The position numbers were made by a program, and so were the translations under genes. The notes under the pieces were generated by a model. It had not been told where the DNA came from. It saw only the letters and a list, made by a program, of their open reading frames with translations, and searched no databases. From contig JAUNAJ010000021.1 of the NCBI GenBank assembly GCA_030527645.1, positions 1-41,142 on the forward strand: a stretch of 41,142 bases of DNA, read 5' to 3'. This stretch comes from Lachnospiraceae bacterium (lineage in GTDB: Bacteria; Bacillota; Clostridia; Lachnospirales; Lachnospiraceae). Positions 33,464-41,081 of this stretch are shown here, one piece after another. Positions within the stretch are counted from its first letter, which is position 1, and each line of letters begins with the position of its first letter.

Positions 33464-34681
33464 ATGATTCATCAGGGAACAGTATTAATTGAGACAAAAA
33501 ATCTGATTCTTCGACCATTTACAGAGCAGGATTACGAACCTGTTTTCCGCAATTTTGAGAGTGACAGGGAGTGCACAAAATACCTGACCTGGCAGGCTGT
33601 GGATACAGTGGAGGAAACAGCAGCGGTTCTGGATCAATGGATTGCTAGGTATAGTGACAATACTTTTTATCAATGGGCAATCGTGCCAAGAGAGCTGAAT
33701 GAACCTGTGGGTACAATCTCGGGAGTTCGGGTTTTGGAGAAAACAGAGGAAATTGAGGTTGGCTACTGCATCGGAAACAGATTCTGGAGGCGAGGCTATA
33801 CCAGTGAGGCTCTGCATGCCCTGATCCGTTTCTTTTTTGAAGAAGTCCAGGTGAAAAGGCTGTCTGCAAGACATGATGTAAATAATCCTAATTCCGGAAA
33901 AGTAATGGTATCCTGCGGTCTTCGTTATGAAGGAACTCTCCGAAGTGCAGACAGAAATAATCAGGGTATCTGCGACATAAGTATCTATGCCCTTCTGGAT
34001 TTTGAATACAGGATCCGTAAATGGCTGCAGGACCATCGGGACTTAAAATATCTTGATTTCAATGCTGGACTGATCCCCAATCTTCCGAAAAAGAAATTTA
34101 TCGGCGTACGAACTCCGGAACTTCGAAACTATGCAAAAAACCTGAAAAAAGAGGGGCTTGCGGATCGGTTCATGGACAGCCTGCCTCATACATATTTTGA
34201 GGAAAATCAAATTCATGCATTTTTGATCTCGGATCTGAAGGATTATGAGGAGACCCTTCGCCGTGTGGAGGAATTCCTCCCGTATATTGATAATTGGGCG
34301 ACCTGTGACCAGCTGAGACCGAAGTCATTTAAGAAGAATCGGGAGCGACTGTATCCATACGTTTGCAAGTGGATTCACAGTGATCTGACATATACGAAAC
34401 GATATGCGGTCGGCATGCTGCATTATTATTATCTGGATGAGGAATTCCGGCCGGAGCATCTGGAAATGGCAGCAGAGCTGAAAAGCGGAGAATACTATGT
34501 GGATATGATGAATGCCTGGTATTTTGCCACAGCATTAACGAAGCAGTATGAGAAAACCCTGCCGCTGATCGAGGCTGGGACATTGGATCCCTGGGTGCAT
34601 AACAAAGCAATTCAGAAAGCACGGGAGAGCCGATTGATTCCGGAAGACAGGAAGGCATATCTGCGGACATTGCAGATATGA
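33464..34681 (+). CDS. GNAT acetyltransferase - AlkD DNA alkylation repair fusion
   Basis: A 405-residue protein that joins two usually separate enzymes. Residues 1-180 form a RimJ/RimL-type GNAT domain (TKNLILRPFTEQDYEPVF, EVGYCIGNRFWRRGYTSEAL acetyl-CoA loop, NPNSGKVMVSCGLRYEGTLR). Residues from about 183 match AlkD-like HEAT-repeat glycosylases (FIGVRTPELRNYAKN, WATCDQLRPKSFKKN, KRYAVGMLHYYY, MNAWYFATAL). The frame is continuous, with only a short linker at IRKWLQDHRDLKYLDF. AlkD-like proteins excise bulky alkylated bases without base flipping. The GNAT substrate is unknown. A single ribosome binding site at the GNAT start argues for one polypeptide. Confidence 0.88.
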   Translation: MIHQGTVLIETKNLILRPFTEQDYEPVFRNFESDRECTKYLTWQAVDTVEETAAVLDQWIARYSDNTFYQWAIVPRELNEPVGTISGVRVLEKTEEIEVGYCIGNRFWRRGYTSEALHALIRFFFEEVQVKRLSARHDVNNPNSGKVMVSCGLRYEGTLRSADRNNQGICDISIYALLDFEYRIRKWLQDHRDLKYLDFNAGLIPNLPKKKFIGVRTPELRNYAKNLKKEGLADRFMDSLPHTYFEENQIHAFLISDLKDYEETLRRVEEFLPYIDNWATCDQLRPKSFKKNRERLYPYVCKWIHSDLTYTKRYAVGMLHYYYLDEEFRPEHLEMAAELKSGEYYVDMMNAWYFATALTKQYEKTLPLIEAGTLDPWVHNKAIQKARESRLIPEDRKAYLRTLQI

Positions 34682-34770
34682 GTGTCTTTGATTTCTTTCG
34701 GAGATAAAAGAAACTGCGTAACGGATATCACCGTTTCGAAATTATTAGACTACATAAGGAGGACAAAGGA

Positions 34771-35934
34771 ATGGTTTTTGGTGTGCTGAAGGACATTAAA
34801 AACGGAGAGTACCGCGTGATTGCAACACCGTCAGAGGTTGCATCGATTAAAGCAGACGGCCATAGGGTTCTGGTTCAGAAGGGAGCCGGAGAAAAGGCGG
34901 GCTTTGCGGATGCAGAATATCTGGAAATGGGAGCTGAAATCGTTGACACGGCAGAGGAAATGTATGCGCGCAGTGATCTGCTGGCAAAAGTGAAAGAGTT
35001 TGAACCCTGCGAGTATGGGATGCTGAGGGAAAATCAGATTGTGTTTACCTGTATCCATCCCGCTGCACATCCGGAAGAGGTGCAGGCACTGCTGGACAGC
35101 AAGTGTATTGCATTTACCGCGGAGGATTCTCACCGCTATGGCTCTCCCAACTGCGAGGCAGCCGGAAAACAGGGTGCTTTGATGGGATTGGAGTCCATGC
35201 TCTCTATTAACGGAGGTAAGGGAAAATTTGTCAGCGGACTGGGCGGAGCTCCCGGTATGAAGGTGCTGATCCTTGGAGGCGGTCTTGTTGGACAGGCAGC
35301 ACTGTCTGTACTCCATGCACTGGGAGCCTGGGTTACAGTAATGGATGTCAATATCGGAACCATGAGAAGCATTACCCGTCAGTATCATGAACAGGTCAAT
35401 ACGATGCTCTCTACAAAGGAAAATATAGCAAAGCTGCTTCCTGAAACGGATATGGTGCTGAACTGCGTCAAATGGCCAAAGGACAGAACGGATCATCTGA
35501 TCGACCGTGAAATGGTGAAAACCATGCAGAAGGGTTCTGTAATTGTGGATATCAGCAATGATGTAGGGGTGATCGAAACCTTCCATGAAACCACACACGA
35601 GAATCCCCGCTATATTGAAGAGGGAGTGGTTCATTATTGCGTCAGCAATATCCCCGGTGCGATTGCCAATTCCACATCCGTGGCTTATGCAGCATCTGTG
35701 CTTCCGCATTTCAGAAATATTCTGAATCTCGGTGTGGAGGAAGCGTGCCGAAGAGATGGATTCCTGAGAAGAAGCATGACCGCCTATAAGGGATATCTGA
35801 CTCACGAGGAGACCAGTGCTCTGCAGAATCGTCCCTGGATCCGTCCGGAGGATGTTATGGACATTGCAGATCAGAATCTGGATCCGGCTCCTCCTGCGAC
35901 GGTGACAAGATCCGATAACTATTTAAAAAAATGA
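34771..35934 (+). CDS. Alanine dehydrogenase/PNT-family oxidoreductase
   Basis: A 387-residue protein of the alanine dehydrogenase/transhydrogenase N-terminal family. The substrate-site start is FGVLKDIKNGEYRV, with lysine in LAKVKEFEP and histidine in CIHPAAHP, and the NAD-binding Rossmann loop is VLILGGGLVGQAALSVLHALGA. The usual DVAIDQGG motif reads DISNDVGV. The stretch after the nucleotide domain also differs from classical Ald, so a related amino acid may be the substrate. It ends with SNIPGAIANSTSVAYAASVLP, as in Ald. GGAGG lies upstream. An NhaC-type carrier follows, 141 bp on. Confidence 0.82.
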   Translation: MVFGVLKDIKNGEYRVIATPSEVASIKADGHRVLVQKGAGEKAGFADAEYLEMGAEIVDTAEEMYARSDLLAKVKEFEPCEYGMLRENQIVFTCIHPAAHPEEVQALLDSKCIAFTAEDSHRYGSPNCEAAGKQGALMGLESMLSINGGKGKFVSGLGGAPGMKVLILGGGLVGQAALSVLHALGAWVTVMDVNIGTMRSITRQYHEQVNTMLSTKENIAKLLPETDMVLNCVKWPKDRTDHLIDREMVKTMQKGSVIVDISNDVGVIETFHETTHENPRYIEEGVVHYCVSNIPGAIANSTSVAYAASVLPHFRNILNLGVEEACRRDGFLRRSMTAYKGYLTHEETSALQNRPWIRPEDVMDIADQNLDPAPPATVTRSDNYLKK

Positions 35935-35935
35935 C

Positions 35936-35997
35936 AACTATTCAGGAGGATAAAAAAGAAAACAGGCTGAGCGTCGTTTAGAACCTTCTGAATAGTT
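35936..35997 (+). other. Long-loop hairpin between the dehydrogenase and the NhaC-type carrier
   Basis: AACTATTCAGGAGG (35936-35949) pairs with CCTTCTGAATAGTT (35984-35997), 14 bp with one G-U, over a 34-nt loop. It lacks a following T-run on the plus strand, having a run of A instead, so it is not a standard plus-strand terminator. It may stabilise or regulate the downstream mRNA. Confidence 0.5.
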
Positions 35998-36075
35998 AAA
36001 AAAATGGTAACTGTACTGAGTCATGCGAATACAGGCTCTGAACAGGTATCATAAAAAGAAAAAGGAGATGAAAAG

Positions 36076-37485
36076 ATGGAAGAATTAGTGAACATGGGGT
36101 TTATATCGGTAATCCCGGCAATTCTCGCGATCGTTCTGTCCTTCGTGACAAGAAATACGATCGTATCGTTGGCGGTGGCCTGCCTGACAGGAACACTGCT
36201 GGCAGGTCAGGGGCTTCTGGGCTTTCCTACTCTGTTAAAGGAAAGTCTTGGCACCACAAGCTTTTCCTGGGTCATGCTGCTGAATACGATGATAGGAATT
36301 CTGGTAGCATACTTCCAGAGAACCGGAGCGATCCAGGGATTTTCTCAATGGGTGCATGACAAGAAGCTCAGCAGAAGAGGTGCGCAGCTGATGGCCTGGG
36401 TTCTGGGTATGTTTGTATACTTCAGCGATTCCTTCAGCCCTCTGTTTGTAGGAACGACCATGAGAAGCATTACGGATAAAGTGAAAATTTCCCGTGAGAA
36501 GCTTGCATATATTGCAGACTCCACCTCTGCTCCGGTCAGTGTTCTTGTTCCGATCACCGGCTGGGCAGCCTATCTCAGCGGCCTGGCGGTAGGTGTGGGA
36601 AATATTGCAACCGATGCGGATGGATCCGCATTGTTCCTGAAGGCAATCAAATTTAATTTCTATCCCATTTTTGCAGTGATCTTTGTTGGCCTGATCGGAT
36701 CAGGAATCATTAAAGATTTCGGCCCGATGAAAAAGGCTGAGAAGCGTGCAATGGAGGAGGGAAAACTGGTAGCAGACGGCTCTACTCCTCTGGCCAGCCA
36801 GGAACTTACCAGCATGGAGCCCTATCCGGGATTCAAGCCGAGGGTGTTCCTGAACTTCCTGCTTCCTGTATTGATGATTATCACAATTGCGATTACTACA
36901 TATGTAAGATTGAATTCAGCAAAAACCATGGAAGCATTCACCTACGTGGTTATCTTCATGACCATCAGCATGCTGATCCAGGGAATTCCTTTTAAGGATG
37001 TGATGGAAACTCTGATGAACGGTATTAAGGGTGCTCTTCCTGCAGTTGTTCTGCTGGCACTGGCTTACTCGATCAATAATCTGAGCGGCCAGATGGGTAC
37101 AGCTAATTACATCATCTCTATCTGTCAGGATTTCATGAAGCCGCATTATCTGCCGGCATTGATTTTCGTTGTTGCTGCAGTGATGGCATTTGCAACAGGA
37201 TCCTCCTGGGGCACCTTTGCAATCTGTATGCCGATTGCACTTCCACTGGCATTTTCCTTCAGCGGAGGCGAACTGACAACAATCGTAGTTGCGGTATTTG
37301 CAGCAGTTGCAGGAGGAGGCGTGTTTGGAGATCACTGCTCCCCGCTTTCTGATACAACGATTCTGTCATCTACCGGTGCGGCTGCAGATCATATCGATCA
37401 TGTGAAAACGCAGATTCCATATGCGCTGATCTGCGGAGGGCTGGCAGTGGCAGCATATCTGATTCTTGGATTTACAGCGGCTTAA
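36076..37485 (+). CDS. NhaC-family Na+/H+ antiporter-like carrier
   Basis: A 469-residue membrane transporter with about eleven hydrophobic segments and the family motifs FVYFSDSFSPLFVGTTMR, TSAPVSVLVPITGWAAYL, ATGSSWGTFAICMPIALPLA and GGVFGDHCSPLSDTTILSS. Members exchange Na+ and H+ or move organic acids or amino acids. The pairing with an alanine dehydrogenase-like gene hints at amino acid transport. AAAGGAG lies 9 nt before ATG. Confidence 0.9.
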   Translation: MEELVNMGFISVIPAILAIVLSFVTRNTIVSLAVACLTGTLLAGQGLLGFPTLLKESLGTTSFSWVMLLNTMIGILVAYFQRTGAIQGFSQWVHDKKLSRRGAQLMAWVLGMFVYFSDSFSPLFVGTTMRSITDKVKISREKLAYIADSTSAPVSVLVPITGWAAYLSGLAVGVGNIATDADGSALFLKAIKFNFYPIFAVIFVGLIGSGIIKDFGPMKKAEKRAMEEGKLVADGSTPLASQELTSMEPYPGFKPRVFLNFLLPVLMIITIAITTYVRLNSAKTMEAFTYVVIFMTISMLIQGIPFKDVMETLMNGIKGALPAVVLLALAYSINNLSGQMGTANYIISICQDFMKPHYLPALIFVVAAVMAFATGSSWGTFAICMPIALPLAFSFSGGELTTIVVAVFAAVAGGGVFGDHCSPLSDTTILSSTGAAADHIDHVKTQIPYALICGGLAVAAYLILGFTAA

Positions 37486-37524
37486 CTGCCGTAATATCGA
37501 CCAGAATCAGGATTACAAAAATAG

Positions 37525-37569
37525 AAGACGTTCGTCTGTTTCTCGAAAGACAGGCGGGCGTCTTTTTTT
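37525..37569 (+). terminator. Terminator after the NhaC-type gene
   Basis: AAGACGTTCGTCTGT pairs with ACAGGCGGGCGTCTT with G-U pairs, followed by TTTTTT. It lies about 40 bp after the stop. Confidence 0.85.
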
Positions 37570-37685
37570 CTGTTCAGTGATCAGCAGATGTGGTAGAATG
37601 TTGGAAAGAAACGATTCAAAAATCTGATGATTAACAGCCTGCAGAGCAGGGGGCGAAAGCATCGGATTTGATAAGGAGTGACAAC

Positions 37686-37886
37686 ATGTCCGGCTATTTG
37701 ATAAAGGATACAACAAAGGAAGAACGGATCGCATTGATCAGAAGCTGGGTTCCCGAGGATGAGGTGAACGACGGCTGCGATATTGATCTCTGGGATATGT
37801 ACCGGGATTATATCAATGGTGAACGGGAGATTGCAGAGATCAATGCAGCCTTCCGGACAGACTTCTATGAGGAAGCGGATCTGTGA
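37686..37886 (+). CDS. Small conserved-looking acidic protein
   Basis: A 66-residue protein starting at ATG 37686 after AAGGAGTG (37674-37681); ATG 37668 upstream has no ribosome site. It is acidic and helical (KEERIALIRSWVPEDEVNDG, DLWDMYRDYINGEREIAEIN). It has no membrane segment. GTGA at its end is the start of the next gene, so the two are coupled. Function unknown. Confidence 0.75.
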   Translation: MSGYLIKDTTKEERIALIRSWVPEDEVNDGCDIDLWDMYRDYINGEREIAEINAAFRTDFYEEADL

Positions 37887-38491
37887 GGCAGAAGCAGCAA
37901 GCCGAAGAATGGGATGCGCTTCTGTGCATCAAGACAACAGGAAGGGATGACAGCATTTCCAACCAGGTGAATTTTCCCTATGAGCCAACGGACTATCCGG
38001 TGCTGGAACGGCTGGCGAATGCGGGCTGGATCCGGAAAAATAACTGTCTTCTGGACTATGGCTGCGGAAAAGGGAGAGTGGGATTTTTTCTTTCCTATCA
38101 GACCCGCTGCAGATCGATCGGTGTTGATTACGACCAGCGTCTGATCCTCTGTGCAGAAGAAAACAAAGAAACGGCAGTCTCAGGAAATCGAACGGACTTT
38201 GTCTGCGAAAATGCAGTAAATCACAGAATTCCTCCGGAGGTGGACCGGATCTACTTTTTCAATCCCTTTTCCGTGGAGGTCCTGGAGTCTGTGCTGCTTA
38301 AAATATCTGATTCTTACTATGGGAATCCACGTGAGATGCTTCTCTTTTTCTATTATCCGTCAGACGAATATGCTGCCAGCCTGATGCTGGAGGATACCCT
38401 GAACTTTGTAGATGAGATATCCTGTGAGGATCTGTTCGGAACAGGGGATGGCAGAGAACGGATCATGATTTTTCAGGTGGGCGGCATGTGA
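37883..38491 (+). CDS. SAM-dependent methyltransferase-like protein
   Basis: A 202-residue class I methyltransferase-like protein. Motif I is LLDYGCGKGRVGFFLS near residue 56, the acidic ribose ligand is in GVDYDQRL, and RIYFFNPFS near residue 127 takes the place of the NPPF-like motif IV. It starts at GTG in a GTGA overlap with the small acidic protein. The target is not known; the NPF-type motif would suit a nucleic acid or protein amide or small molecule. Confidence 0.82.
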   Translation: MRQKQQAEEWDALLCIKTTGRDDSISNQVNFPYEPTDYPVLERLANAGWIRKNNCLLDYGCGKGRVGFFLSYQTRCRSIGVDYDQRLILCAEENKETAVSGNRTDFVCENAVNHRIPPEVDRIYFFNPFSVEVLESVLLKISDSYYGNPREMLLFFYYPSDEYAASLMLEDTLNFVDEISCEDLFGTGDGRERIMIFQVGGM

Positions 38492-38527
38492 AGCCACCTA
38501 TCCATACGCAGCATATGAACAATAAAG

Positions 38528-38675
38528 GGCGCAGTTACTGGCACGGGTAATGTTCCGCGAGGTGTTTTCATGCAGTTTCTGCATGAAAACCCGAGGATTA
38601 CAGCGCCAGATTGCGCGTCAGCGCAATCTGTGTGCATCGCGAAGCGTGTTACAGTTCACCCCGTGAACTGTAACA
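38528..38675. repeat. Cluster of three perfect hairpins in an intergenic region
   Basis: Three perfect stems follow each other in 112 bp: GTTTTCATGCAG/CTGCATGAAAAC with TTT loop (38564-38590), CAGATTGCGC/GCGCAATCTG with GTCA loop (38607-38630) and TGTTACAGTTCAC/GTGAACTGTAACA with CCC loop (38647-38675). GGGCGC near 38527 can pair with GCGCC near 38602 as an outer stem. The element carries no T-run and no credible gene. It looks like a mobile or repeated intergenic element; other copies are not in this window. Confidence 0.75.
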
Positions 38676-38793
38676 GGACGCAAAATAGAAAAGGATATTT
38701 CGCCGCAGTGAGTCTGTATTATTTTCTTTACATACTGTATGATATATTCATCACGAACCTCAGTTTCGAAGGAAACGCTGAAGAATGAGGATT

Positions 38794-38822
38794 ATCGGAT
38801 GAAACCGATGGATCGTTCCATC
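38794..38822 (+). promoter_or_regulatory. Overlapping alternative hairpins in the pspC leader
   Basis: ATCGG/CCGAT (38794-38809) and GATGGA/TCCATC (38807-38822) share bases 38807-38809 and cannot form together. They end 25 nt before the pspC start, so they might affect its expression. Promoter-like AT-rich sequence lies at 38724-38750, but I cannot fix the boxes. Confidence 0.3.
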
Positions 38823-38847
38823 GAGCATGTTAAGAAAGAGGTAAAGT

Positions 38848-39024
38848 ATGAAACGACTGACAAAGGGAAATGACAGAAAGATCGCCGGCGTATGCAGCGG
38901 AATCGCAGAATATTTTGATATTGATCCAACGATCGTAAGACTGGTCTGGCTGCTGTTTGTACTGGGCGGAGGAAGCGGAATACTTGTCTATATTATTGCC
39001 GCAATCATTATGCCGGAGTATTAA
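38848..39024 (+). CDS. PspC-domain small membrane protein
   Basis: A 58-residue PspC domain protein: MKRLTKGNDRKIAGVCSGIA, then EYFDIDPTIVRLVW and the membrane segment LLFVLGGGSGILVYIIAAII. PspC domains sit in the inner membrane and in other bacteria take part in envelope stress control. GAAAGAGG lies upstream. Stand-alone copies of this size are common in Firmicutes. It heads a small cluster with the next two genes. Confidence 0.92.
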   Translation: MKRLTKGNDRKIAGVCSGIAEYFDIDPTIVRLVWLLFVLGGGSGILVYIIAAIIMPEY

Positions 39025-39063
39025 ACTTCTCATGCGGTCTAAAGAGAGAGGAGGAGATCGATC

Positions 39064-39297
39064 ATGGACAGGAATGATGAGCACAGGAAAAAAATGATTG
39101 CTCCGATTGTGATCACTGTGCTATTGGTAATCTACTATACAGTGTACTTTGGATTCATTATTGCAGCAATCCCTGATAAATGGGCCGCCCTTTTGGGAAT
39201 CATACCGGCAGCATTAGGTGCAGTCAGCATCTATGTATGTATACAGAGAATTAATGAGATAAGGAGTGGTGAAGAAGATGATCTTAGTAAATACTGA
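39064..39297 (+). CDS. Small membrane protein, two helices
   Basis: A 77-residue protein with a charged start (MDRNDEHRKKM), two membrane segments (IAPIVITVLLVIYYTVYFGF and LLGIIPAALGAVSIYVCI) and a charged end (NEIRSGEEDDLSKY). GAGAGGAGGAG precedes the ATG. Its end overlaps the next gene by 20 nt. I do not recognise a family; it is likely to be expressed with the PspC and YbjQ genes. Confidence 0.78.
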   Translation: MDRNDEHRKKMIAPIVITVLLVIYYTVYFGFIIAAIPDKWAALLGIIPAALGAVSIYVCIQRINEIRSGEEDDLSKY

Positions 39298-39589
39298 TTA
39301 CATTTCAGGAAAAAATCTGGAGATGCTCGGACTGGTAAAGGGAAGCACGATCCAGTCAAAAAACTTTGGAAGGGATATCACACAGAGTTTTAAGACACTT
39401 GTGGGCGGAGAATTGAAAGCCTATACTGAGATGATGAATGAAGCCAGAGCTCTTGCGACCAAGAGAATGGTGGCTGAGGCAGAGGAGCTTGGCGCTGATG
39501 CAATCGTTAATATCAGATATTCCTCAGCCGCAGTTATGCAGGGTGCGGCCGAGGTCATTGCATACGGAACTGCGGTGAAGTTTGTATAA
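39278..39589 (+). CDS. YbjQ/UPF0145 family protein
   Basis: A 103-residue cytoplasmic protein of the YbjQ (DUF74) family: MILVNTDYISG start, then GLVKGSTIQSKNFGRDI, EMMNEARALATKRMVAEAE, LGADAIVNIRY and the C-terminal EVIAYGTAVKFV. ATG 39278 is chosen since AGGAGTGG lies just upstream and the residues before it are not family-like. The family forms pentamers; its function is not established and the heavy-metal label is uncertain. Confidence 0.92.
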   Translation: MILVNTDYISGKNLEMLGLVKGSTIQSKNFGRDITQSFKTLVGGELKAYTEMMNEARALATKRMVAEAEELGADAIVNIRYSSAAVMQGAAEVIAYGTAVKFV

Positions 39590-39642
39590 GTGTATGAATG
39601 CGCCAAACAGGAACTTTTCCCGCAGTGGTGAATGAATTCAGA

Positions 39643-39783
39643 TCATAAAGAATGCTGCTGTCGATGCATACGAATGTATTCGGCAGCAGCATTTTTTGCG
39701 AAATAATAAATGAAGCAAGCGATGATAGCGACAGGCGATAAAATTATGGAGTACGTGACGTAAGGTGTGCTCCACAGATTCAT
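39643..39783 (-). CDS. Possible 46-codon membrane peptide coupled to the acyltransferase gene
   Basis: ATG 39783 overlaps the acyltransferase stop as ATGA and has CAGGAG about 10 nt upstream. The 46 residues contain one membrane segment (VTYSIILSPVAIIACFIYYF). The last 15 residues are encoded by the terminator hairpin, which is unusual and weakens the case. It may be real or a chance frame. Confidence 0.4.
   Translation of the reverse strand: MNLWSTPYVTYSIILSPVAIIACFIYYFAKNAAAEYIRMHRQQHSL
39651..39697. terminator. Bidirectional terminator between convergent genes
   Basis: AATGCTGCTG (39651-39660) pairs with CAGCAGCATT (39684-39693), extended inward, followed by TTTT (39694-39697). It separates ybjQ and the minus-strand acyltransferase unit. 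Confidence 0.85.
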
Positions 39784-40838
39784 ACGTGCTGTTTTCTCCT
39801 GTGCAATTGATCTGCGAACTTCAGTGCAGTATTCTGGATTGGTGTCAGAATGATGGATACCAGCAGGGATGCAGCAAGGAGAAGCAGCGTGATCAGTATC
39901 CAGTTTCCCGGCGCATAGATCCATTTTGTAAAGTAATACTCAAAAAGCAATGTATGCACAAGAAAAATATTCATACTGTGATTTCCAATGAAAGCCAGTC
40001 CCCGCAGTTTCAGTGGAGTACAGTCAACCAGAAGAAATACAAGTGTGATAACTAATAAGGCCATTAGGGCATCTGTCCAGAAAGCAAGCAGCAATGTCAG
40101 ACGGATTCTGCCAAGGATATAAATAAGAAAAGATGATCCTAATACAGGAAGCAGGATCGAATGCTTTGAGGACCAGTCCTTAAGAATATGAAAGTAATTG
40201 CTTCGTGCAGCCCAAATTCCCAGTACAACAACAAACAGGTAGAGGCTGCCATCCTGAACAGGAAGAACATAGGGAATAAACAGGCTGACCACGAGGATAC
40301 TGACTCCAAACTTATCATATAGTGCAATTACTACAGGCAGCAGAAAAATCAAAAAAATGGCCAGACTCATATACCACCAGGTTTCATTGTATAGTGGTGT
40401 GCCGGTCAGACTGGAAAGACCGCAGGCATCGAGAAGCATATAGACAATGCTCATTAACTTTCCATGGGGAAGGTAGATATTGAGTTTATCACTTCGCAAC
40501 GGGAAGGTGAGAATAGAAAAGGCAAAAATAACCCAGAAGGAAAAAAGAAGCCTTTTCAATCGTCGGAAAAGATCGTTCTTTTCAATTCCACCGCCTGCCG
40601 TGGTTCCATATGCGGTTAGAAATACAAATACAGCAACGCAGATTTTTGAAATAGAACTGAAGTTGATCATATGATCGTAGGAGAAAATAACAGAAGAGAC
40701 AGAATACTCTTCCATTAATTCCGGACAGCAGAAAAACAGGTGATGATTCAGCATAAGTATGGAAGCAATGCCTTTAGCAACAAGGGATGTCCTTCTGCTG
40801 AAGAAAAATGGTTGATATGCAGGATGATTCTGATCCAT
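39780..40838 (-). CDS. Membrane acyltransferase (acyltransferase-3-like)
   Basis: A 352-residue protein with about ten membrane segments, as in the OatA/acyltransferase-3 group. The early histidine motif is ASILMLNHHLFF; ETWWYMSLAI near residue 155 and IGNHSMNIFLVHTLLFEYYF near residue 285 are typical. Such enzymes acetylate cell wall or surface polysaccharides. GAGGGGGA lies before the ATG. The substrate is unknown. Confidence 0.85.
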   Translation of the reverse strand: MDQNHPAYQPFFFSRRTSLVAKGIASILMLNHHLFFCCPELMEEYSVSSVIFSYDHMINFSSISKICVAVFVFLTAYGTTAGGGIEKNDLFRRLKRLLFSFWVIFAFSILTFPLRSDKLNIYLPHGKLMSIVYMLLDACGLSSLTGTPLYNETWWYMSLAIFLIFLLPVVIALYDKFGVSILVVSLFIPYVLPVQDGSLYLFVVVLGIWAARSNYFHILKDWSSKHSILLPVLGSSFLIYILGRIRLTLLLAFWTDALMALLVITLVFLLVDCTPLKLRGLAFIGNHSMNIFLVHTLLFEYYFTKWIYAPGNWILITLLLLAASLLVSIILTPIQNTALKFADQLHRRKQHV

Positions 40839-40957
40839 ATTGAATTCCCCCTCATAAATGAATGGCGTATGGAATCTTTTGGCGGTTACATATCAGAATG
40901 ATAGCACATTTCTATATGGGAATACAGAAGGAATTAGATGAAAAATTGAAAAAGTTG

Positions 40958-40986
40958 TTGACTTCTATGTCTGAAAGTGATAATCT
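40958..40986 (+). promoter_or_regulatory. Upstream promoter P1, probably of an rRNA operon
   Basis: TTGACT (40958-40963), a 17-bp spacer and TAATCT (40981-40986). It is preceded by AAAAAGTTG, as is the second promoter, and followed by GAGCTGTCGCT. Confidence 0.75.
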
Positions 40987-41052
40987 AATTGAGCTGTCGC
41001 TTTTACCAATTGATTTTGAGTAAAACAGCACAAAAATAAAATAAAAAAGTTG

Positions 41053-41081
41053 TTGACAAGTGACAATGAAAATGCTATTCT
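41053..41081 (+). promoter_or_regulatory. Downstream promoter P2, probably of an rRNA operon
   Basis: TTGACA (41053-41058), a 17-bp spacer and TATTCT (41076-41081). The next bases read GGCTGTCGCTGATGACGACA, a copy of the start region of P1. The 95-bp distance between the two -35 boxes and the shared flanks indicate a duplicated promoter. Confidence 0.8.

Noticed and set aside
38570-38788. A 72-codon frame inside the hairpin cluster
   Set aside because: It is made mostly of the palindromes, has no ribosome site and no family likeness.
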